From Unio delphinus (lineage: Eukaryota > Mollusca > Bivalvia > Unionida > Unionidae): a stretch of 64,000 nucleotides of DNA. The notes below the pieces were generated by a model. That model saw nothing but the letters and a program-made list of their open reading frames with translations. It was not told the DNA's origin and did not search any database. The stretch covers positions 1,341,501-1,405,500 of the forward strand of contig JAQISU010000348.1 of NCBI GenBank assembly GCA_029339505.1. The letters run 5' to 3'. Made by a program: the position numbers and the translations under genes. Positions 12,421 through 64,000 of this stretch are shown in pieces (position 1 is the stretch's first letter; the number at the start of each line of letters is the position of its first letter).

Positions 12421-13060
12421 CAGCAAATGAAAGACACTTGTTCTTCTTTGATTGGTAGAGAATCAATGAAAATGGAATGAGAGGATACCGTGGAAGCAGA
12501 ACCCCATGATAAAGACGAAGAGGAAGTGGTAATGAAATCAAAATGGCCAGAACAAAAAACAAAACATTTGGTTTCCTGATTTGCCAAACGCATGGCAGAA
12601 AAATTACGGATATGATCAAGAATGATTGCTTTGGATGTCAAAACGATTATCCTAATAAAATTCAGCACGATACAAGTCTGATGAAGAGCCAAGAAGAAAA
12701 ATTTGACTAGTATCATGACAAAACATCTCAGAAGAAGCCGTGTTGCATTAGTGGTATCAAGACATGCGTAATCATTCCTCTACTTCATTGATTGCTCGAG
12801 ATATCAACAACATCGAAGCTCTCTTGGCTCAGAGTGAGGAGACGAAGCGACGAAACGGTTACTTGTCAGACATTTTCAAGTAAAATGTCAGGATTGAATT
12901 GATAACGTATCATTACCTGTGAAGAAAAAAAACCTAGAAAAAATGGATACCTGGTAACTTTACTACCGTTTAAACCATAGTTCATACGCTGCTTCTTGGA
13001 ATCTTGTGGTGTCTGCAAGCAATGAACTGCATCATCGCAAACCTCGAGAGCATCAAGCTC
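12421..13060. other. No assignable gene (Maverick interior)
   Basis: Glu/Lys-rich short frames with many stops. Probably decayed element sequence between the capsid-like and protease-like parts. Confidence 0.4.
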
Positions 13061-13262
13061 ATGCCATCAACACGGACGACCGTCATCTCTCATGAACCCA
13101 GTGGGCAGCCATCTACTTTCCCTATGATGGTTGTATGGAATATTTTGATTCGTATGGATTGCCACCTTTGGGAGACGACATTGTCCATTTTATGAGAAGA
13201 AATGTCCATTCGATACAATAATGTGAAATTACAAGGCACAGATACCATGGCGAGTGGACAAT
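13060..13262 (+). pseudogene. Adenain-like cysteine protease relic (Maverick PRO)
   Basis: One frame starting at 13069 reads NTDDRHLS, a TGA at 13093, then TQWAAIYF and, at 13138-13167, EYFDSYGLPP. The EYFDSYGLPP block and the preceding W-A-x-Y are diagnostic of the adenovirus/Maverick protease family, which matures capsid proteins. In the family a catalytic His precedes that Trp; here the codon is CAG (Gln), and a stop lies two codons before it. The cysteine region downstream is also decayed, so the copy is inactive. Confidence 0.6.
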
Positions 13263-13495
13263 AGTTGTTCTCAATTAATTCGTTTGTTAGAAAAATTGTT
13301 TGTTAATTGTTATATATTGGTCGTTTTATTGGTAGATGTTTGGATTTTAAAAAATGTTGTGTTTTGAAAGAAAATGGCTGTCGTTTATAAATATCCATGC
13401 TATTTGACTTCTCTCTATCCTCTCACCCTAATTTCAACTACCATTACGTTCCGACACAACAAAGATCGTAGGGATTACGCGTTCGCGTTTTAAAC

Positions 13496-13503
13496 ATATA
13501 AAG
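13496..13503 (+). promoter_or_regulatory. TATA box of short unit 1
   Basis: ATATAAAG lies 58 bp before the ATG at 13554. The surrounding bases (to about 13542) match the region around a second TATA box at 14259. Confidence 0.45.
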
Positions 13504-13553
13504 CGAAACAGTATCTAGTCCGACCATCCATTGTTGACTCGTCCTCCTTCAAA

Positions 13554-13904
13554 ATGTGTTCCAGACTAACTAAGCTGAACAAAGCTTACGTAAATTTTCA
13601 TCATGCCAGGCTAAGCCTGATACCGAAACCTGAAGAGATAGAAAATGTGAGAATGTTGAAAGTGACCGAATATCTAATAGAAGCCCTCTGCAGAGAGGAA
13701 ATTAAGAATGAGAAGGAAAAAAGAATGGATGGAGACGTAGAGACTTCAGAAGCAGCAAAGAGAGCAGAGCAAACAGCAAAAGCAGCAGGAACCAGACAGA
13801 AAATTTGTGGACTGCCGCGTCGACACGAAAGAGTTATTTTTCTTTCTCCAAAGAAGCAGGCCCTATCTTGTGGGAAAGCCTGCTACCAGACGGGGACGCA
13901 ATAA
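13554..13904 (+). CDS. Small charged protein, possible compact gene
   Basis: A 116-residue frame begins MCSRLTKLNKAY. It is rich in Lys, Glu and Ala, with a stretch (about residues 55-85) likely to form a helix or coiled coil. I recognise no family. The case for a gene is its layout: a TATA box 58 bp upstream, an ATG in a reasonable context, and AATAAA at 13910, six bases after the stop. A second, decayed unit with the same upstream region follows 763 bp downstream. It could be an accessory gene of the neighbouring Maverick or an unrelated repeat. Confidence 0.35.
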   Translation: MCSRLTKLNKAYVNFHHARLSLIPKPEEIENVRMLKVTEYLIEALCREEIKNEKEKRMDGDVETSEAAKRAEQTAKAAGTRQKICGLPRRHERVIFLSPKKQALSCGKACYQTGTQ

Positions 13905-13909
13905 TAGAC

Positions 13910-13915
13910 AATAAA
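13910..13915 (+). terminator. Polyadenylation signal AATAAA
   Basis: AATAAA follows immediately after the stop of the 13554-13904 frame. This very compact 3' end is typical of virus-like or transposon genes. Confidence 0.35.
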
Positions 13916-14029
13916 AGGTTGTCATAACTCCCCGTCCAGAACAAACAGCATTTTTCAGCGATATCCAATATCCTTGTCAAGATATATTAATTTAATTGCC
14001 ACGTACATATTATTGACTTTTAAAAACGA

Positions 14030-14098
14030 TAGAAGTGTGCCTAGAGGCACTTCGTTTGTTTGAATTTTTTAAAAGTGTGTCTATAGGCATTTCCTTTC
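14030..14098. repeat. Tandem pair of short hairpins
   Basis: The motif AAGTGTGCCTAGAGGCACTT is followed about 36 bp later by AAGTGTGTCTATAGGCATTT. The core GTGCCT-AG-AGGCAC is a perfect inverted repeat, and in the second copy the stem is mostly kept by paired changes. The pair lies between the two related short units. Confidence 0.5.
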
Positions 14099-14258
14099 CG
14101 TAGCTTGTAAAATCATATGTGTGTTTGTGTTTGTAATTAGTGTTTATAAGTAAAAAGTGAGTACGTGCTTCTTTTAGGTCTTCGAGTTTGTTATGATAAT
14201 GTGGGTCTTGAGAATTTTGGTGTATGGTGATGTTTTTCTACATGTCCGTGCTTGATAT

Positions 14259-14266
14259 ATATAAAG
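14259..14266 (+). promoter_or_regulatory. TATA box of short unit 2
   Basis: ATATAAAG is followed by GTGAAACA and, after a small gap, AGTCTGGCTACCCACCGTT. This matches the sequence after the TATA box at 13496 base for base at most positions. Confidence 0.4.
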
Positions 14267-14315
14267 TGAAACACACAACAGTCTGGCTACCCACCGTTAA
14301 TTCATCAACTGTAAA

Positions 14316-14660
14316 TATTGAACAGACTCACCAAACTTCTGGAACTTCAGATGCACCTGGATTATAGCAGGTGCATCCTGGATGACTTAGCTATGGCTGC
14401 GATAGCCAAAGCAGCCAGGATAGAAGAGGAGGAGTAGGATAGAAAAAAGTAAGAGGAAAGGAAAAAGAAAGAAAAGATCCTTCATCACCTCATGATGAGG
14501 CCTGTATGTGAGGTCAAGTCTGAGGTGAGGACGCATCCACAGCTAGTACCAGCACGACAGCCGCAAGCACAACAGCCACAACGAACTACTATCCCCAGTG
14601 GCATCATTACGTCAGCCGTGGGTGTGGCATAGAAGAAGGGAAGTCTTCACTGTCCATCAA
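14316..14660 (+). pseudogene. Decayed paralogue of the 13554-13904 ORF
   Basis: After the second TATA region a frame reads NRLTKLLELQMH and continues with an Ala/Glu/Lys-rich segment broken by TAG and TAA codons near 14436-14450. The SRLTKL/NRLTKL start and the similar charged composition match the upstream unit. The following text has QPQAQQPQ-type low complexity. Confidence 0.35.
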
Positions 14661-14803
14661 AAGTGAATACTTGAATGACGAGGCCACTCATTCTGCCTCT
14701 GCTCTCACACCAGCTACAGTCGATTGGGACAATCACTGAAGCTGTCCCATAGTTTATGGTGCCAGACCTGGGAAATGTCCCCATTAACTAGGTGCATCTG
14801 AAG

Positions 14804-14935
14804 TTTCAGGAAAACCAGTCCTTCTCAGGGCTAACCAAATCTCTATAAAAGAGACTATTCAAGTTGCCATTTGGGATGAGTGTGGAGTGTGTGTTTATAA
14901 ACACTAACTCCTTTCTTGATGTATGTACATGTCTA

Positions 14936-14992
<57 letters not shown>

Positions 14993-15121
14993 CAGGAAAA
15001 CCAGTCCTTCTCAGGGCTAACCAAATCTCTATAAAAGAGACTATTCAAGTTGCCATTTGGGATGAGTGTGGAGTGTGTGTTTATAAACACTAACTCCTTT
15101 CTTGATGTATGTACATGTCTA

Positions 15122-15160
<39 letters not shown>
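14804..15160. repeat. 187-bp direct tandem duplication with (GT)n
   Basis: The block starting TTTCAGGAAAACCAGTCC at 14804 is repeated almost perfectly from 14990. Each copy ends in a (GT)n run (about 14938-14989 and 15125-15155). The near identity implies a recent duplication. Confidence 0.9.
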
Positions 15161-15850
15161 TGTGTGGATAGTATACTGGTGGTTGTGGTTTCTCCTTCCC
15201 ATGTGTGTGTGTGTGTGTGTGTGTGTGGATAGTGTATTTGTGGATTATTTTATATCACTTCTGTGTGGATAGTATATTTTGTGAGCTTTTTTCTCCTTCC
15301 CGTGTGTGGATAGAAGATATTGGGTTTTTGATAGTATATTGTAGGGAGGAGTCTTCTTTATGTGTGTGGATAGTATATTTGTTGGTCTTTTTCTCCTTCC
15401 TCTGCGTGGATAGTAAATTTGGTGTTTGTATGCGTTCGCGTACGTTGTGTGGATGATAGATTTTGTAGTTTGTTTAGCTGCGCTTCTGGGTGGACAGAAG
15501 ATTGGGGGTGTTTTTATTTCCCCTTCTGTGTGGATAGTATATTTGGGGTGTGTTATTTAGCTTCTCTTCTGTGTGTGCGTGTCTGTGTGTCTGTATGTGT
15601 GCCTTCTCGTACATTTGTGAGGATAGTAGATTTGCTGTTTTTTGTTAGCTGCCCTTCTGTATGATGGTATATTTGGGCTGCGTTTTTAGCTTCGTTTCTG
15701 TGTAGATAGTAGATTTGGGTGTGTTTTGTATAGCTGCCCTTTTGTGTAGATAGCATATTTAGGGGGGATGTTTAGCTTCCCTTCTGAGAGAATAGAATAT
15801 TTGGGGCGGGGGGTCTCCTTTTCCCGTGCGTGGATAGTATATTTGGCGCC
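15160..15850. repeat. Decayed minisatellite, GTGTGGATAGTATATTTG units
   Basis: About 14 irregular units of roughly 45-55 bp share TGTGGATAGTATATTTG followed by a T-rich stretch and CTTCCCTTCTG. The open frames across it are repeat artefacts. Confidence 0.8.
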
Positions 15851-17290
15851 TGTATGAAAATAAAAGAAACACAAAGGCTCTTTTCAGGGCCACTTATATG
15901 CCTCGAAGAGATATTTATTCTCTTTGCCATATATGTGTGTCTTTGTTTGTTTGCTTGTTTGTTTCACCTTTCCACCAAGCGTTCTTTTATTTGTATAGTT
16001 TATTAACTGGCTGAACTCGCTACACGCTACCCGTTGCTAAGCGTGGATGTGTGTGTCTGTAATGTATTTTCTCACTGTCGCTAAACAGCCCCAATGTGTT
16101 GTTCATCTCGCTTGACTCAGAGAAAGTTTCCCCACGAAAGGGTCAGTTTTCAAAAATTAAAAACAAATATTATTTTCTTTAAATAGTGGAGCAAGAAAGT
16201 AAATGTGATGACGATGATACGAAATGGTTTGAGTAAACTGGACAGTCTCAATGACTGAGTGCATTGGTGTCTTTGTGATCTCTCTTTTAAGATATGGTTT
16301 AAGTCAATGCAGATAGTCTGCATAGATGAACTGTAAGAGAGCGCCTACTACCAGACACGCGTATGATGGAGATCATCCTGAGATGCATTCCATACAATTT
16401 GGTCTACACTGTTCTAACATAGGGAAGAACATGTATATTTGATAATGCCAGGGGCAAGAATTACCCAGGAACTCTTTCCTAAGTCCATCTGAACCTCTAT
16501 CCGATTCTCTTTTAAAATTGGGCACATAGTCATTGCTTTGTCGCTCGTCGATTAAAACAGTTCATGGACATGGAACCTCTATGGCATTTTACCTCTATAT
16601 TTACGATCTACAGAAATATGTTTCAGAAGGTCAAATCTGGTGTTGTGATAGAGGGGAACTCGTCTTGTTCTTGTTCACATTCCGAAATAAGGTTTCTTTA
16701 AATGCCATCTACAGAAAGTAAATCCAGTCGGTACATTATGCTATAACGATTGATATTTGAGCATGGATCAACAAAAATAAATCAAATGGTATGCTCGAAC
16801 TTATGTTCAATTTGAGTTGTTACTTTTTTATATGGAAGTTGGGTTGGTAGTGGCGGAAAAGTGGAAAAACATTAAAATCAAAATAAAAATAGCATCGTTA
16901 TTCCTTTTTATATAGCGGTGCACGATTCTGTAATACGTTTTAAAATGTGTATAGTATACCATTGATTGAGTGTGTCAGTACGTTTTCATTAATTTTCTTA
17001 ACAACTGAAAATATATTACTATAAACTTTATTAATAAATAAATAAATAAATAAATATAAGGGTGTACAAATCTGCTAATAATATGTCTTTGTCATATATC
17101 CAGGTGGGAGGATGGATATATTTGGTGAGGCAGTGTTAGCGAGGTATGTGACTAATCTTCTAGACCCAGAAGTACTCCGCATTATGTTGCTGCGGTCTGG
17201 ATGTTTTAGAGGCCATTGTTGAGATGCTTCTGTTATGATCGTTAAAGTATCTCAACAGAGATCAAAGTTCCGTGATCAGCTGTTTGTTGT
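15851..17290. other. No gene recognised; probable AGMO upstream/5'UTR region
   Basis: AT-rich sequence with a (TAAA)n run at about 17033-17054. The segment 17100-17314 precedes the AGMO start codon and probably contains 5'UTR. No TATA box or cap site can be pinned down. Confidence 0.4.
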
Positions 17291-17314
17291 TAAAATAGAA
17301 GACCAAGTCGCATA

Positions 17315-61399
<44,085 letters not shown>

Positions 61400-62050
61400 G
61401 TAGACTCATAAATCATTGTGGAAATCAATCCATCAATCCATCATTAGTGTTCCATGTCAATGTACAACTCAAAAATACACAGAGGATATTTTCTTTCTCT
61501 ACGTTAATACTGGATACATTTCACTGTGTGGTACTTGTGATATTTTAATGAGTGACAAAGCCATGTGAAAATATAAGTAAGGAATAAAAATTGAAAATTA
61601 TTTTGGCAATAATTCACACTTACGTATACAATACAGCTGACTTTTTCATGAGTGCTAAAGTGAATTATATTTGGCCAGTCATCCAAGAAATAAAAAAATA
61701 ACTTTCCCATGCTTTTATACATGTACATATATGATTCTGTATTTTTTGGCTTTTGTGTTATCTCTGTTGTTACACGTTTTATTTTTGGCTGATTGTGAGA
61801 ATGGTGTCATTCTGTTCCATAAATTTAGATAAAATTATTTATAAATTGTGCTACAATGACAGTCATGTAAGATGTAAGATATTAAATGAAATTAATTTAG
61901 CAAAAGTTGTTTTTTATCATTGCCATTTAACTTTTAGATGTCAGCAGAAAGCTTATTGGCTCTTCTGGGGTCAGTTGACATGTTCATTTTGTAAAATAAT
62001 CAGTTGTATACACAGGGTATCCAACACAGACAGCTTTGAACAATGCAGAC
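61400..62050. other. AGMO intron 9, no recognised feature
   Basis: AT-rich sequence, no gene. Confidence 0.5.
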
Positions 62051-64000
62051 CCTGAAATGTTCATACTGGCATACTATTTAATTCAAAGTCTGAGCTGTAA
62101 CTGGCATACTATTTAATTCAAAGTCTGAGCTGTAACTCGCATACTATTTAATTCAAAGTCTGAGCTGTAACTGGCAGGCTATTTGATTTGAAGTCTGAGC
62201 TGTAACTGGTAGGCTATTTGATTTGAATTTTGTTTGTTTTTTTGTTTGTTTGATTAGGATTTTTAATGTATCTTTAACAATATTTCAGTCATATTGCTAC
62301 AATGTCTGCAGTCAGGCAGTTTATAGTGATGTCTAGCACTTGGGCATCATGCTGCAGACATGTAGCATGATGTCCCACCCAGTCACAATATCCTGAAACC
62401 AGGCTGACCAGTCCTAACACTAACTTCTTAATGCTGAGCGTCAAGCTAGGCAGCTGTTAGTACCATTTTTTGTAAGTCTTTGGTATGACTCAGCTGGGGA
62501 TCGAACCCACGACCTCCTGCTTCCACGGTGGATGCTCTAACCACTAGGCCACCGGAGCAGTTATTATTTGATTTGAAGTCTGAGCTGTAACTGGCATGCT
62601 ATTTAATTCAAAGTCTGAGCTGCAACTGGCAGGCTATTTGATTTGAAGTCAGAGCTGAAACTGGCACACTATATATTGGAAGTCTGAGCTGTAATTAGCA
62701 AGGTTGATGCTGAACAATTGGAAGACTGAATATGTGCCATCAACAATATTGACCCTAAGCTGTAACTGACATGCTATGTAATTGGAAAGATAGGTCTGTG
62801 CTGTTTACATTGTGGACTCCAAGCCGTGACTGGTATGCTATTTGATTGGAAGGCTGTGTCTGAGCTATTTACACTGTCGACCATGGACTCTAACTGGCAT
62901 GCTATGTATTTGGAAGACTTGGTCTGTGCTATTTACAGTGTAGACTTGGAGCTGTAACTGACATGTTATATAATTTGAAGGTTGGGTCTGTTCTGTTTAA
63001 TGTAGACTCCAAGCAGTGACTGGGATGCTGTGCATTTGGGAGGCTGGGTCTGTCTGTATATAGCGTTGAATCCAAAATCTAACTAGCACTGAAGTCCTGG
63101 TAAGTGTTGTCTGCATTAAAAATCCCGAGCTACAACCGGCATGATACATAATTGGATGGCTGCAGTTCTGCTGTGTGTAACTGGCACATTATATGATACA
63201 AAGACTTGGATCATGCTGTTTGCTGTGTAGAGACTGAGGTGTAACTTACACTCTGTGTGAGACAATGACTTAGTCTGTGCTGTGTGCAGTGTAGACCCTG
63301 AATATTAATTGGTATACTATGTGATAGGAAGGCAGGGCCTGTCTGTTTACTGGATAGTCTCTGAGTTGTGATTTGAAGCCTTTTCTGTGTTGTTTATAGT
63401 GTAGTCTCTGAGCTGTAAATGGCATGTTATGCAATTGGAAGTGAGGGTGTCAGTTGTTTGCAGTGTACACCCTGAGGTGTAACTAGCATGTTATGCAATT
63501 GGAAGTCAGGGTGTCAGTTGTTTGCAGTGTACACCCTGAGGTGTAACTAGCATGCGTTACAATTGGAAGACTTTGTGCTGTTTACACTGTAGATACTATT
63601 TGAGTGGAAGTCTGTGTTCTCGAATCTGCTGTTTACAGTGTGGAATCTGATCTGGAAGGTTATGTATGTTTACAGTGTAAACTCTCATTTGTAACTAGCA
63701 CTCTATCGATTTGGGAAAGCTTTGTCTTTGCATCTTTGCTGTTTACAGTGTCAACCATGAGCTATAGCTGTCATGCAGTGAAATTGTTGGGTTGTGTCTA
63801 TACTGTTTACAATGCAAACCATGAGCTGTAACTGACATGCTATGAAATTGATCGGTTGTGTCTATACTGTTTACAGTGCAGACCATGAGCTGTAACTGGC
63901 ATGCTATGAAATTGATCGGTTGTGTCTATACTGTTTACAGTGCAGACCATGAGCTGTAACTGGCATGCTATGAAATTGATCGGTTGTGTCTATACTGTTT
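62051..64000. repeat. Decayed minisatellite running off the right edge
   Basis: Units share TCTGAGCTGTAACTGGCATG, CTATTTAATT and, further right, GTTTACAGTGTAGAC. The period grows from about 45-47 bp at the left to about 66-75 bp. The last three units (63795 onward) are nearly identical, so that side was copied most recently. Interrupted by a SINE at 62228-62564. Confidence 0.88.
62228..62564 (-). mobile_element. tRNA-derived SINE (family B), inserted in the array
   Basis: On the minus strand the head reads GGTGGCCTAGTGGTTAGAGC (box A) and GTGGGTTCGATCCCCAG (box B), followed by a SINE body and the tail ATATGACTGAAATATTGTTA, then AT/CAAA-rich sequence. TATTTGATTTGAA flanks both sides (62215-62227, 62565-62577), though the host array also contains this motif. 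The tail type is familiar from mollusc SINEs (from memory). Confidence 0.87.

Larger units (their letters stand above)
5900..13300 (+). mobile_element. Decayed Maverick/Polinton-like element
   Basis: Plus-strand pieces in this order match the gene set of Maverick/Polinton DNA elements and the related adintoviruses: FtsK/HerA-type packaging ATPase (7.2-7.8 kb), two small element-specific proteins (9.1-9.8 kb), retroviral-type integrase with a chromodomain (10.1-11.0 kb), capsid-like pieces (11.6-12.4 kb) and an adenain-like cysteine protease (13.07-13.26 kb). Every gene carries stops or frameshifts. No family-B DNA polymerase and no terminal inverted repeats were found, so the outer limits are approximate. 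The element lies upstream of AGMO and appears long dead. Confidence 0.7.

Noticed and set aside
62480..62564. Genuine tRNA gene on the minus strand
   Set aside because: It has good A and B boxes but is followed by a SINE body and tail and flanked by a duplication, so it is a SINE head.

Overview
The window is AT-rich eukaryotic DNA with spliced coding exons, tRNA-derived SINEs, LINE and Maverick relics, MITEs and many minisatellites. The SINE types and the protein similarity point to a marine lophotrochozoan, most likely a mollusc (probably a bivalve). This is inferred from remembered family features, not from a search.

The only clearly functional gene is a plus-strand orthologue of alkylglycerol monooxygenase (AGMO/TMEM195), an ER-membrane, tetrahydrobiopterin-dependent di-iron enzyme that cleaves ether lipids. 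Ten exons were placed (17315-61399), all with GT/AG junctions and matching phases. The C-terminal exons, about 90 codons, lie beyond the right edge. Exon 4, which carries the second histidine box, is present twice (29501-29604 and 45556-45659). Each copy is 104 nt, enters in phase 1 and leaves in phase 0, so exactly one copy must be spliced in. The copies differ at 27 of 104 bases but at only 5 of 35 residues. This is a candidate mutually exclusive exon pair that swaps part of the catalytic centre.

A second pattern is that three AGMO splice junctions (acceptor of exon 4a, donor of exon 5, donor of exon 7) sit inside tandem arrays whose repeat unit includes both exon and intron sequence. This leaves rows of decayed decoy splice sites beside the real one.

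Layout: 1-5.6 kb holds a 191-bp hAT-type MITE, a dispersed repeat and a broken LINE with reverse transcriptase and RNase H. 5.6-13.3 kb is a decayed Maverick/Polinton-like element (packaging ATPase, integrase with chromodomain, capsid-like and protease-like pieces). 13.4-14.8 kb has two related short transcription units with near-identical TATA regions. 14.8-15.9 kb is GT-rich tandem sequence. 17.3-61.4 kb is AGMO. Its introns contain a 27-bp minisatellite split by a TA-flanked pogo/Tigger-like element, six copies of one SINE family, two L1/Tx1-like LINE relics on the minus strand (one starting with a histone H3-tail-like sequence), a second hAT-type MITE and several other arrays. 62-64 kb is a decayed array interrupted by a second SINE type, and it runs off the edge.

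Most long open frames here are tandem-repeat or transposon artefacts and are not listed as genes.
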